A stretch of 64,000 nt of DNA, taken from the NCBI GenBank assembly GCA_011033025.1, contig WFMF01000003.1, positions 620,001 through 684,000 of the forward strand. Reading direction: 5' to 3'. Origin of the DNA: Beroe forskalii. Lineage: Eukaryota; Ctenophora; Nuda; Beroida; Beroidae. Below, in pieces: positions 11,701-23,639 of the stretch (positions within the stretch are counted from its first letter, which is position 1; each line of letters opens with the position of its first letter). Position numbers and translations under genes: made by a program. The notes under the pieces were generated by a model. The model made no database searches. It was given only the letters and a program-made list of their open reading frames with translations, and was not told the origin of the DNA.

Positions 11701-14700
11701 CCTTCCAAGCAGGTGGCAGTGCTCCCTCACCAGCAGGGGGAGGCTGCCGACTCAGACGGTGAGCCGCCCTGCTTCTTAGGGAGGATTCACTTATTCAAAT
11801 TATTTTAGTATTCCATTATTCTTCACTTGTTCATTACCAGATTACAGCACTTCTGTATTGTGGTTTGTAGATGATAATACGTAATCAGCCAGGGTGAGGG
11901 AGAGTGTTTCTGATGACCACGCTAAACCCTCCTATAACAAATACTACTGTGATTGTTAACTATAATCGGGGGAGGGGTACAAAATCAAGTCAAAATTGAT
12001 TAAGAGTAATATGGGATTGGGAACGATCTCATGCTGTTGTTCATCGGTAGGCTAATCAGTATGCAAGATTAATCTTCAATTACAATGATCGGGGTTTTGG
12101 GCTCCGTTTAGTCATAACTTGGTTATTTTTCATCCATTTTTGACAAACAAATACTCTAAAATGTTAAATGATTATCTCGTCGAGACGAATCAAGAGAAAT
12201 CAAATTGTGAGCTCCATCTCCGTTGGTTTAGATTGTGTTTTAGGCCTCATTTTTTCCTGTTCCCAATCGCGTTTTTGTTTTACAAAAAGGCATTGAGAAA
12301 AGGTTAGCAGAGATCGTGTATTTTGGGGGTTGTGTATATACTACCTTTACGCGTACTGTTAAATCTGAAATAGGCGGTGCTGCGCGCGACCGTATGTCGT
12401 TGGTGGTGGTTGGTGGTACACTTTCAAGCATCCAACTGCTCCTTTATAATATCACTCGCGTCAGAGTAGCTTGGTGTAGTGGCATCCTTTGCATTGTGGG
12501 TTGCAGCTAGCTATTACAGCGTTGTAAATATTTGAGTTCAATGCTCTGCTCTGTTCATTCTGATGTTGAAATTAATTCTCTCTCAAAAATTTAACAATTC
12601 TTTAATCATGAAATCAAATTTTCACGGAATCAATCTAATGATTGATTGGATTTCAATCACATACTCATTTGGCTTCCTTTAAGTAGCGGGCTATTCGGGC
12701 AATTTACAATGGGCAGTATTAGTGCAATCAGTTATGAATGATCTTAAGAATTGACGAGAGGAAAGAAAGACATGAGAGTTTGTCTCGGTTCATTATTGAT
12801 AATAGTGATATATCTGAATTATCTTTTATCTTAATCTTGTTCAGTAAATATTATATTGTGTATCTCAATCTTGAAAACAATTAAGGCGGGGTAAAACGAT
12901 AACGAACATTGCATCAGTTTGATATCTGCAACGCAACACATAAGAAAACGTAACGCGTAAGGAAAACGGTGATCGTAATTATGAAACTCTGAACGGCGCG
13001 CAACTGAACGAATCTTCAAAGAGTTCTACGAAATGGCGGGAACGCGCGCGCGAACCTTTGGCACGTGAAACGAAATCGCCCACGTGATATTTTTATCTGC
13101 GCGCGTCAGTTGATAGAAGAAGCGCGATTGTATCATGATTTGGATGGTCACTTTTATGCTTTATCGTCAACTCATCATGTCAGTAAATAAGTCGGACAAC
13201 GATTGTCGATCAAATGACGGCGTGTTTTAATACCAGCTCCAGGGAACAGGAAATTAAGCGCCTGCATACGGGAACAACGGGCACAAGAAATAAGCCTGCA
13301 GGCGCATTTCTTGTTGCTCTGGGGTTTCACCTGAACAATGTTGCACGGTGCATGGACTAGAATCCACCATCAAATTTTTGCATGTCCACTGTTCAGGGCA
13401 TCATGACCAACTCATATCTCAAAATGTTTTTAAACATATCAGGAATGAACCCCCCCTACCCCTCTCACAACATCTGTGCGCGTAATGGATGTATTTTTGG
13501 ACATTCATTTCGGACGTTTTGCAGATTCATGCAGGAATTTGTGATGCTAGCAATAATATATTAAGTAGCATATGCTGAATATGAGCCATCTTCTCTATGG
13601 AATACTGGCGGTCCCTGACAGGTGGCCTCTATAATCTCTGGCCTCACAACTGCTCAAATATAAATGAAATTTAATTTGATTTTACTCCTGTGTGGTTCTG
13701 TAGTGTGTTACTTAGCGACCCTTGATGCTTGACAGATATTTCTCTCGCACTTGCACTTTACTTTAGCGAGACGTCTTACTTATGCAGTTTACATTAGGGA
13801 GTTTTGGAGTCTACTAGGATTCAATATACTTAGTTTTAGGAGTTCACCAGGTCCCTGAATATCAATGTTACTTTGAGAATTATTCAATCCCAGGCAAATT
13901 GATGAATATCCGTAAATTCCTTGATCTAATTCACTGGGTTCGTATTTAGATGATGTTTCAAACTCAGAACCAAGAGAGACTAGAAGCTGGCCAGAATAAC
14001 ATCGAAGGTAAGTAAAATACTTAAATACAAAGCAATCAGATGCCGAAATTTGGGCCGTGAAAGGGATAGTATTAGTATGTTCAGACTTACTTTGGAGGTT
14101 TTGGAGACGGAAAAAGATCTGGTCTTTCCTCTAGATAATCTTCCTTATAAATGATTCAAAATCAAAAGAACACAATAACCCAAAGGAACATAATTCTTCA
14201 TAGAAAGGCTAAAACAAAATGCTTTAACATCGTCATCATAAAAGACTCTTCCCTGAAGTAGCATCCTACCTTTAATATTTTCCTATAATAATTTCAAAAG
14301 CAAGATTTCAACAAAACGTTATTATAAAGTTATAAGATTTCCTAAACAAAGATTATTTTTCACAACCGTGCCAAATCAAATTATATCATTCATAACTCTT
14401 CCAAAGTAATCTAATGTCAAAACTACATTTTTGATCGAGAATTATTTATTAGTAAATTTTTGAATCACGGGACCATATTAATTCCTTTGATTAAAGAAAT
14501 ACTTTGAAAAAACGGAATCAACTCGCTATATGGCTTCTCTTTGATTGACAATTTATTTTGTAAAATCAACCATATAAGTTTAAGAAACCTTTTGTACTCC
14601 CATAAAGTTTTTTTTAAATATAATCCAAAATTATTTCGATCAGAACAACATGGACCGAGAATTTGAATTTCAAAATATTCCACGCCAACATATACTCCTC

Positions 14701-16237
14701 ACTAAAATAAATAAAAATTTGGAACCACACATTAGGTGTTTTATTGCTCATCGAAAAATATTTAAAAGCCCAAACGTATTAATTTTATTTTCCTCTTTTC
14801 AATGCAAGGTCAAATTACCGTTCAGAATTGTTATACAAAACACATCAACTTTTAATTTTGCTTTGAGCAGAAAGGGGGGGGGGGGTAAGTACTAATGAGC
14901 AAGGTTAGCAACATGGTGGGAAATTTTGAATTCTAATCAACTGCAGCCTTTTCACTTAGAGCTATACCTGACCACTTTTTCAGGTGAGTATGACGTGGAA
15001 CCTGTGCTAGCATTCAGCAGAGAGTTTAAACCGGATCTAAGGTCCTCCACAAAGGGAAATGCCTGGAGGAGCGAAACTCTCAACAGTGATTGGGTAGGTT
15101 GGGTGGGGCTTTACTGTGATTGGGTAGGTTGGGTGGGGCTTACCTAACTCTCAACAGTGATTGGGTAGGTTGGGTGGGGCTTTACTGTGATTGGGTAGGT
15201 TGGGTGGGCTTACCTAACTCTCAACAGTGATTGGGTAGGTTGGGTGGGGCTTTACTGTGATTGGGTAGGTTGGGTGGGAAGTATTTTCCTGGAGGCATTT
15301 TCCTGGGGGTATTTCCGGGGGGAGTACTTCCTTCCTGGGGGGAACCATGCCGGGTATTTTCTGTGGCGTATTTCCTAGAGAGTATTTCTTGTGGGTATTT
15401 CTTTTGGGTATTTCCAGAGGGTATTTCCTGGGGGGTATTTCTAGGGGGTTTTTCCTGGGGGTGGCTTTCCTAGAGGTATTTCCTGAGTGGGGACTTACTG
15501 TGGTGCTTTTCCTCGATCGGAATTGTTTTGGTGTTATTGCTCATGCTGTGGTGATGATGTGATATGGCAGATTGCTGAGAGGAAATTCTAGCTGGGCGTC
15601 TGCCTTTTAGTTTTAGAGTAATAACTTTTTGCGTGGTTCTAAGTAAAGCTAAAACTAAAAGTTGTCTCGTCTATGATTATTTTACTAATTCAGTCTCGCT
15701 TTTTTCAATTGAAAGTCTCAACTATTTGTAAGTGGGACGCTTAACATACTATTTTCTCTCCAGCGACCGGGGCCAGTGGAGCGACCAGCGGACCAACTGG
15801 TCACTGCGGAGACGTTTAACAAGCACAAGAAGTACGCTAAATCCCTGAAGGAGACCCACTATTCCCGAACACATGGGCAAGCTATAAAGGTACAATATAG
15901 TCAACATTATACCCCTCCCAAGCTTACTAGGGGTAGTTACAAGGTACTAGTCAACACTATCCAGCCTTTGATATGGTATCTTAAACGGGCGCTGATTTTT
16001 ACATGGCAGTTCATACAATCAATGTAATTTGAAATACTGAAACTTATAAACTTTCAATTTCAGGGGCTGCAGCCACCGTCAACTACAAACCTGAGCAACT
16101 TCAAACAGAGCTGGAAACACGACATACTGAAGTCGTTCAACGAGAATCACTGCGAACCCCTGCCTGACATCCGAACACCTCGAGAAAAGAAACACGTGTT
16201 CTATGGAGTTCATACCATGTCCATCGAACATGGCTAA
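8747..16237 (+). CDS. Gene A: unrecognised seven-exon protein
   Basis: Exons are 8747-8844, 10915-11061, 11511-11758, 13950-14007, 14984-15093, 15764-15889 and 16064-16237, each with AG acceptors and GT donors. The start ATG follows CCCGCC, a good Kozak context, and the stop is TAA. Joined phases agree except between exons 3 and 4: exon 3 ends in phase 1 at GTGAGC while exon 4 needs phase 0. Either an exon was missed or exon 3 uses the weaker donor GTGGCA after 11709. The product is about 280 residues, hydrophilic, rich in K, H, S and P, with no signal peptide or membrane segment. Exon 2 (residues 33-81) reads like short ciliary microtubule-associated proteins (HFSTGFEYIP), but that is only an impression and no family is assigned. 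Arrays sit at the ends of exons 1, 5 and 7. AATAAA is at 16407. Confidence 0.7.
8822..10880 (+). repeat. 35-bp minisatellite spanning exon 1 / intron 1 donor
   Basis: About 59 copies of a ~35-bp unit fill nearly all of intron 1. The unit is GACACCACCTCAAAATTCCT (the last 20 coding bases of exon 1) followed by GTGAGTTTAACTCGT or CTAGT (donor and first intron bases). The first copy is the true exon end, so every unit carries a strong GTGAGT donor. Many units also end in CTAG before the next TGACACC, a possible weak acceptor. Copies differ by single substitutions and a few short deletions. Confidence 0.95.
12250..13280. mobile_element. ~1.03-kb dispersed element, copy 1
   Basis: It begins TTTTTCCTGTTCCCAATCGC and ends near ACGGGAACAACGG, with TTTCCTGTTCCC inverted as GGGAACAGGAAA near the right end. 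A second copy lies at 17,731-18,993. In the matching place of the right arm (around 25,190) it is absent: GAGGCCTAAAACACAATC adjoins GCCCCAGAGC directly. Just beyond its right end a stem pairs GCGCCTGCA with TGCAGGCGC. There is no transposase frame. CATTT-like sequence flanks both ends in the filled site. Confidence 0.65.
15072..15290 (+). repeat. 41-bp minisatellite at exon 5 donor, left arm
   Basis: The unit CTCAACAGTGATTGG plus GTAGGTTGGGTGGGGCTTAC reproduces the last 15 coding bases of exon 5 and the 5' splice site. Three full units alternate with a shorter variant starting CTTTACTGTGATTGG. The homologous array in the right arm is about ten times longer. The following 15,280-15,490 is a degenerate run built on GGTATTTCC. 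Confidence 0.9.
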
Positions 16238-16345
16238 TTAGTCTATACCATGTCCATCGAACATGGCTAATTAGTCTATTCCATGTCCATCGAACATGTC
16301 TAATTGGTTTATTTCTAATCCATCGAACATGGCTAATTAGTTTAT
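16204..16345 (+). repeat. ~40-bp repeat over the gene A stop codon, ~4 copies
   Basis: The unit contains ACCATGTCCATCGAACATGG and the stop TAATTAG, so the C-terminal codons and stop of exon 7 are duplicated downstream into the 3' UTR. CCATGT and ACATGG within each unit form a small inverted repeat. The right arm has three matching units at about 19,230-19,345. Confidence 0.8.
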
Positions 16346-16406
16346 TATACCTAGTCCAACTCCATCGACCTTGGCTACCCAGCTGGAACAGAAACGTTCA
16401 AACTTC

Positions 16407-16412
16407 AATAAA
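16407..16412 (+). terminator. Gene A polyadenylation signal AATAAA
   Basis: CAATAAACG lies 170 bp after the TAA stop of gene A and is the first canonical hexamer downstream. Confidence 0.6.
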
Positions 16413-16750
16413 CGTCTAGTACTCAAGTAAACGCTTTTAGTTTTTACTCTTTTAGGAAACCAGTAACGTCACTAAGAAACGTTTAATGAATTTTTGCCCA
16501 TGTGTAACGTATTATAACAGCATCCGTGTGGTTTGGAATAAACGTTTCATGAAAAACGTTTTGTTAACTATTAATCAAAAACGTTTAATATAAGTTTTCC
16601 GGAAACGTTTCTTAGAGTTAGACGTCATACAGAAACACTAATTGAACAGAAAATATCAAGCAAATTAGGTCTTGTAGTTTGGTTGATTTTTGATTTTTAA
16701 AAAGATCGTTTTCAAAAACGTTTCTGATTGATTTCCGCGAATGATGAATA

Positions 16751-16999
16751 AGGGTATGTCTCCCATATAAACGGCTGAGTGACGTCACAGATCTAAACGT
16801 CAATTTTTCTGTATCCTAAACCTAACCATTGCCCTAACCAAAACCCTAACCTTAATCCTTATCCTAAACCTAACAATCCTGACCCTAACCAGAACCCTAA
16901 CCTTACTGCTTAAAGCGCTAGATGCGCTTAATTATATTTTTCTGAGTGACGTCATTGTCATAGATAATGAAGGCTCCTGTTTATATGGGAGACTGACCT
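16751..16999. mobile_element. ~250-bp MITE
   Basis: GTCTCCCATATAAAC at 16,758 is exactly inverted as GTTTATATGGGAGAC ending at 16,993, with partial matches extending outward (AGGGTAT against GACCT). GAGTGACGTCA occurs near both ends. It lies in the spacer between the duplication arms, has no coding capacity, and contains the telomere-like run. Confidence 0.7.
16813..16906. repeat. Degenerate CCCTAACC-like interstitial repeats
   Basis: About ten imperfect units such as CCTAAACCTAACC and CCCTAACCTTAATCC sit inside the MITE. They are similar to the TTAGGG animal telomere repeat but are interrupted and short, so this is not a telomere. Confidence 0.5.
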
Positions 17000-17111
17000 A
17001 AATAAGCCATTTAAATTCAATTTTAATCGCTTTATTATTTTCTAATTCTCGACCAATAGGGGCGTGTCGAATCGACGGACGTTGTCCTTGTCAGACGTTG
17101 TCTGACCTTGT

Positions 17112-17666
17112 CAGACGTTGTCTGACCTTCGGCGGACGCGCGAGCTTCGCGCGCGCGCCCGCCGAAGGCGTAGGGGTCAGACAAGTACAACGTCTGACAA
17201 CGTTGTCCGTCTATTTCTTCTGACTGGAGAGCGCAAAGTGACGTCCAAATGTGGAACGACGGAACGTTGCGCAGCGCGCGAGGGTAGGGTAAAACTAAAA
17301 AACATCCAGGCGCGGTTCCGCATTTGGCCTATTTTGCAGATTTTAATTTTTGCAAATCCAGCGGGCCTACCGCCACCGGGAATTGTGGGTATCTAGTCTA
17401 ACGGATGACTAGCGCAACTAGCGGATTAATCGTTGTCAGGCGTTACCTGACCCCCCCGCCCCCCTCTGCAGTCTGCGTCAGACCCATTATTTTAAATGCG
17501 AGTCGTGGCTCGACGGACGTTGCCCCGTCTATTTCTTCTGACTGGATGGCTGCAAAGTGACGTCCAAATGTGGAACGTCCAAATGTGGAACGTTGCGCCG
17601 CGCGCGAGGGTAGGGTAACATCCTACGAGTCGTGGCGAGCGCAGAGTCTGCGCTCGCCACGACTCG
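17112..17666. repeat. GC-rich spacer with direct repeats and long hairpins
   Basis: CCTTCGGCGG (17,126) pairs with CCGCCGAAGG (17,159-17,168), flanked by GTCTGACC and GGTCAGAC. A ~90-bp segment containing GTGACGTCCAAATGTGGAAC is present twice (about 17,205-17,296 and 17,516-17,616). At 17,626-17,666 is a 41-nt hairpin with perfect 20-bp arms (CGAGTCGTGGCGAGCGCAGA) and a single central G. Frequent CpGs and the lack of any coding frame fit a mobile-element end or insertion cluster. Confidence 0.75.
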
Positions 17667-17730
17667 CAATTCGCATTTAAAATTTGACGACGTCAGACAA
17701 GACACGAGTGTGTTCCAGAAGGATAAGTTA

Positions 17731-18993
17731 TTTTTTCCTGTTCCCAATCGCGTTTTTGTTTTACAAAAAGGCATTGAGAAAAGGTTAGCAGAGATCGCGT
17801 TTTGTGGGGGTTGTGTGTATACTACCTTTACGCGTACTGTTAAATCTGAAATAGGTGGTGTACCGAATTTGGTCGTACATGCGCGTGGTATGTATGTCAC
17901 TTAGCTTCAAGCATCCGACTACTCCTTTATAATATCACTCGCGCCAATATAGCTTGGTGTAGTGGCATTCTGTACTGTTTGCACTGCAGCTAGCTTGCAG
18001 TTATCCGGGTTCAATGCTCTGTTCATCGTAATATTGAAACTTTGAAATTGATTTTCTTGAAATCTTCATCATTCTTCAATTTCTTCAAACTTTTCAATAA
18101 TGAGAGTTACATGAATGCCAATTCCGATTTTCTTGAAATTCTCCATTATGTATTTACGAAATTTGAATCTTTAATCTTGAATCTAGTAATCCTTTTTATG
18201 TTCAAGTTGGCACAGTTGATCATAAAGTCGCAAATTTCGCCGCTCAGGAAGGACATTGCATTTGGTTGAATATCAATGGTCGCCATGAGCAATCCGCGAT
18301 CAAGTGAGCTCTGGCCTCTGACTGTGGTATTTGAGCATTAGCAACATAACATCAAACAGCAGAAACTTGTAAGGACAGGAAATAATGTGATTTCGAATGG
18401 AAACGCTTGATAAATGATAATGCGCACGCTTGATGTGGCACGAGACGATTCACAAAGCTCAAAAGGAAACAACCAAGAATGAATGCGTACGCGCGCAAAC
18501 AGAACATGGCAGGTGTTCATGAATTTTGCGCGCGCAGTAAAATGCACGTGCGACTTGTGATCACGTACGACCATATAATATTGCTATTTGCTTCATAGAA
18601 TTTCAGCGCATGGCGCTCGCCGAGGTTAAAGAAAACGAGCGTATCTATTCTTTCCAGTTTATACTTTAACGAATGGAATATTCATAAAATTGATTCATAA
18701 ATCATAGTATTGCGATGTTCAAAACGATGAAGCGTTTTATCGTCAACTCATCGAAATCTTGTCAGTAAGCGAGACAGGCAATGGTGACGGCGTGTTTTAA
18801 TATTTAATTTACATCTTTAGTTTCAGCACTGTTTGGGACTTTCTCCATTCCACGAGTTTCAAGATCCCTTTGATTGATCTGACATTGCTTTTGAATATGA
18901 AATTAGACTTTAATTATATTCTATTTCTAATGACGGCGTGTTTAATACCAGCCCCAGAACAGGAAATTAAGCGCCTGCATACGGGAACAACGG
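17731..18993. mobile_element. ~1.26-kb dispersed element, copy 2, at the inversion junction
   Basis: It shares with copy 1 the start TTTTTTCCTGTTCCCAATCG, the segment TACCTTTACGCGTACTGTTA and the end GCCTGCATACGGGAACAACGG. Its right end directly abuts TGATTAATAG, the first base pairs of the right duplication arm. Internally it is longer than copy 1 and diverged. No protein is recognisable. Confidence 0.65.
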
Positions 18994-20119
18994 TGATTAA
19001 TAGTTTACAAAACGTTTTTCATGAAACGTTTCTTCCAAACCGCACGGATGCTGCTTAATAATACGTTACACATGGACAAAAATTCATTAAACGTTTCTTA
19101 GTGACGTTACTGGTTTCCTAAAAGAGTAAAAACTAAAAGCGTTTACTAGAGTACTAGACGTTTATTGAGGTTTGAACGTTTCTGTTCCAGCTGGGTAGCC
19201 AAGGTCGATGGAGTTGGACTCGGTAAAATAAACTAATTAGCCATGTTCGATGGATTAGAAATAAACCAATTAGCCATGTTCGATTGTTCGATGGACATGG
19301 TATAGACTAATTAGCCATGTTCGATGGACATGGTATGAACTCCATAAAACACGTGTTTCTTTTCTCGAGGTGTTCGGATGTCAGGCAGGGGTTCGCAGTG
19401 ATTCTCGTTGAACGACTTGAGTATGTCGTGTTTCCAGCTCTGTTTGAAGTTGCTCAGGTTTGTAGTTGACGGTGGCTGCAGCCCCTTTAATTGGAAGTTT
19501 ATAAGTTTCAGTATTTCAAATTACATTGGTTTTACGAACTGCCATGTAAAACTCAGCGCCCGTTTATAATACCATATCAAAGGCTGGATAGTGTTGACTA
19601 GTACCTTGTAAGTAGTAGTAACCTTAGTAAGCTTGGCAGGGGTATAATGTTGACTATATAGTACCTTGATAGCTTGACCATGTGTTCGGGAATAGTGTGT
19701 CTCCTTCAGGGATTTAGCGTATTTCTTGTGCTTGTTAAACGTCTCCGCAGTGACCAGTTGGTCCGCTGGTCGCTCCACTGGACCCGGTCGCTGGAGAGAA
19801 AATAGTTAAGCGTCCCACGTACAAATAGTTGACTGAATTAGTGAAATAATCATAGACGAGACAACTTTTAGTTTTAGTTTTTAGAACCACGCAAAACATC
19901 ATTACTCTAAAAGGCAGACGCCCAGCTAGAATTTTCTCTCAGCAATCTGCAATAATATCACATCTTCACCACAGCAATAGCACCAAAACAATTTCGATCA
20001 AGGAAAAGCACCACAATAAGTCCCCACTCCGAAAATACCCCCAGGAAATACCCCCAAGGAATACCCTCTAAGAAATACGCACCAGAAAATACCCCGCATG
20101 ATATACCCCCGGGGAAAGC

Positions 20120-22400
20120 CCACACAACCTACCCAATCACTGTTGAGAGTTAGGTAAGCCCCACCCAACCTACCCAATCACAGTAAAGCCCCACCCAACC
20201 TACCCAATCACTGTTGAGAGTTAGGTAAGCCCCACCCAACCTACCCAATCACAGTAAAACCCCACCCAACCTACCCAATCACTGTTGAGAGTTAGGTAAG
20301 CCCCAACCAACCTACCCAATCACTGTTGAGAGTTAGGTAAGCCCACACAACCTACCCAATCACTGTTGAGAGTTAGGTAAGCCCACCCAACCTACCCAAT
20401 CACTGTTGAGAGTTAGGTAAGCCCCACCCAACCTACCCAATCACAGTAAAGCCCCACCCAACCTACCCAATCACTGTTGAGAGTTAGGTAAGCCCCACAC
20501 AACCTACCCAATCACTGTTGAGAGTTAGGTAAGCCCACACAACCTACCCAATCACTGTTGAGAGTTAGGTAAGCCCCACCCAACCTACCCAATCACTGTT
20601 GAGAGTTAGGTAAGCCCACACAACCTACCCAATCACTGTTGAGAGTTAGTAAAGCCCCACACAACCTACCCAATCACTGTTGAGAGTTAGGTAAGCCCAC
20701 ACAACCTACCCAATCACTGTTGAGAGTTAGGTAAGCCCCACACAACCTACCAAATCACTGTTGAGAGTTAGTAAAGCCCACACAACCCACCCAATCACTG
20801 TTGAGAGTTAGGTAAGCCCACCCAACCTACCCAATCACTGTTGAGAGTTAGGTAAGCCCCACCCAACCTACCCAATCACTGTTGAGAGTTAGGTAAGCCC
20901 CACCCAACCTACCCAATCACTGTTGAGAGTTAGGTAAGCCCCACCCAACCTACCCAATCACTGTTGAGAGTTAGGTAAGCCCCACACAACCTACCCAATC
21001 ACTGTTGAGAGTTAGGTAAGCCCACACAACCTACCCAATCACTGTTGAGAGTTAGGTAAGCCCCACCCAACCTACCCAATCACTGTTGAGAGTTAGGTAA
21101 GCCCCACCCAACCTACCCAATCACTGTTGAGAGTTAGGTAAGCCCCACCCAACCTACCCAATCACTGTTGAGAGTTAGGTAAGCCCACACAACCTACCCA
21201 ATCACTGTTGAGAGTTAGTAAAGCCCACACAACCTACCCAATCACTGTTGAGAGTTAGGTAAGCCCCACCCAACCTACCCAATCACAGTAAAGCCCCACC
21301 CAACCTACCCAATCACTGTTGAGAGTTAGTAAAGCCCACACAACCTACCCAATCACTGTTGAGAGTTAGGTAAGCCCCACACAACCTACCCAATCACTGT
21401 TGAGAGTTAGGTAAGCCCACACAACCTACCCAATCACTGTTGAGAGTTAGGTAAGCCCCACCCAACCTACCCAATCACTGTTGAGAGTTAGGTAAGCCCC
21501 ACACAACCTACCCAATCACTGTTGAGAGTTAGGTAAGCCCCACCCAACCTACCCAATCACTGTTGAGAGTTAGGTAAGCCCCACTGTACCCAATCACTGT
21601 TGAGAGTTAGGTAAGCCCCACACAACCTACCCAATCACTGTTGAGAGTTAGGTAAGCCCCACACAACCTACCCAATCACTGTTGAGAGTTAGGTAAGCCC
21701 CACCCAACCTACCCAATCACTGTTGAGAGTTAGGTAAGCCCCCACCCAACCTACCCAATCACTGTTGAGAGTTAGGTAAGCCCCACACAACCTACCCAAT
21801 CACTGTTGAGAGTTAGGTAAGCCCACTAACCTACCCAATCACTGTTGAGAGTTAGGTAAACCCCACACTACCCAATCACTGTTGAGAGTTAGGTAAGCCC
21901 CACACAACCTACCCAATCACTGTTGAGAGTTAGGTAAGCCCCACAACCTACCCAATCACTGTTGAGAGTTAGGTAAGCCCCACCCAACCTACCCAATCAC
22001 TGTTGAGAGTTAGGTAAGCCCCACCAACCTACCCAATCACTGTTGAGAGTTAGGTAAGCCCCACCCAACCTACCCAATCACTGTTGAGAGTTAGGTAAGC
22101 CCCACCCAACCTACCCAATCACAGTAAAGCCCCACACAACATACCCAATCACAGTAAAGCCCACCCAACATACCCAATCACATTCACAGTAAAGCCCCAC
22201 CCAACCTACCCAATGACAGTAAAGCCCCACCCAACCTACCCAATCACTGTTGAGAGTTAGGTAAGCCCCACACAACCTACCCAATCACTGTTGAGAGTTA
22301 GGTAAGCCCCACCCAACCTACCCAATCACAGTAAGCCCCACCCAACCTACCCAATCACAGTAAAGCCCCACCCAACCTACCCAATCACTGTTGAGAGTTT
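20120..22400 (-). repeat. 41-bp minisatellite at exon 5 donor, expanded in right arm
   Basis: About 55 units on the minus strand, each with the exon-end bases CAACAGTGATTGG followed by GTAGGTTGGGTGGGGCTTAC. Shorter variants with CACAGTAAAGCCCC on the plus strand lack the TTGAGAG part. The array starts exactly at the donor of the exon 5 copy. The left arm has only about 0.2 kb of the same repeat, so this is expansion since the duplication, or contraction on the other side. Confidence 0.95.
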
Positions 22401-23639
22401 CGCTCCTCCAGGCATTTCCCTTTGTGGACGACCTTAGATCCGGTTTAAACTCTCTGCTGAATGCTAGCACAGGTTCGACATCGCCTCACCTGAAACAGTG
22501 GTCAGGTATAGCTCTAAGTGAAAAGGCTGCAGTTGATTAGAATTCAAAATTTCCCACCATGTTGCTAACATAGTACTTACCCCCCCTCTCTCTGCTCAAA
22601 GTAAAATTAAAAGTTGACGTGTTTTGTATAACAATTCTGAACGGTAATTTGACCTTGCATTGCAAAGAGGACAATAAAATCACTACGTTTGGGCTTTTAG
22701 ATATTTTTCGATGAGCAATAAAACACCTAATGTGTGGTTCCAAATTTTAATTTTTTTTAGTGAGGAGTATATGTTGGCGTGAAATATTTTGAAATTCAAA
22801 TTCTCGGTCCATGTTGTTCTGAGCGAAATAATTTTGGATTATATTTTAAAAAAAACTTTTATGGGGTACAAAGGTTTCTTAAACTTATATGATTGATTTT
22901 ACAAAATAAATTGTCAATCAAAGAGAAGCCATATAGCGAGTTGATTCCGTTTTTCAAGTATTTCTTTAATCAAAGGAATTAATATGGTCCCGTGATTCAC
23001 AAATTTACTAATAAATAATTCTCGATCAAAAATGTAGATTTTGACATTAGATTACTTTGGAAGAGTTATGAATGATATAATTGAAATTTGATTTGGCACG
23101 GTTGTGAAAAAATAATCTTTGTTTATGAAATCTTATAACTTTATAATAACGTTTTGTCGAAATCTTGCTTTTGAAATTATTATAGGAAAATATCAAAGTT
23201 AGGATGCTACTTCAGGGAAGAGTCTTTTATGATGACGATGTTAAAGCATTTTGTTTTAGCCTTTCTATGAAGAATTATGTTCCTTTGGGTTATTGTGTTC
23301 TTTTGATTTTGAATCATTTATAAGGAAGATTATCTAGAGGAAAGACCAGATCTTTTTCCGTCTCCAAAACCTCCAAAGTAAGTCTGAACATACTAATACT
23401 ATCCCTTTCACGACCCAAATTTCGGCCTCTGATTGCTTTGTATTTAAGTATTTTACTTACCTTCGGTGTTATTCTGGCCAGCTTCTAGTCTCTCTTGGTT
23501 CTGAGTTTCAAACATCATCTAAATACAATTACCCAGTGAATTAGATCAAGGAATTTACGGATATTCATCAATTTGCCTGGAATTGAATAATTCTCATAGT
23601 TACAAGGATATTCAGGGATCTGGTGAACTCCTAAAACTA

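Larger units (their letters stand above)
11420..16571. repeat. Left arm of large inverted duplication
   Basis: This segment, from intron 2 of gene A to beyond its polyA signal, is repeated inverted at 18,994-26,140. Exons 3-7 and all introns between them align. The outer edge is near the sequence CCCCTACACATCCACATCCTGTGTC and the inner edge at CTATTAATCA (16,562-16,571). The arms show scattered substitutions and indels, so the duplication is not fresh. The left arm carries a ~1-kb element that the right arm lacks. Confidence 0.9.

Noticed and set aside
15261..15562. Gly/Phe-rich frames in gene A intron 5
   Set aside because: Degenerate GGTATTTCC repeats; the matching region of the other arm is shorter and not open.
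16813..16906. Telomere or chromosome-fusion point
   Set aside because: Only ~90 bp of degenerate CCCTAA-like units, inside a MITE.
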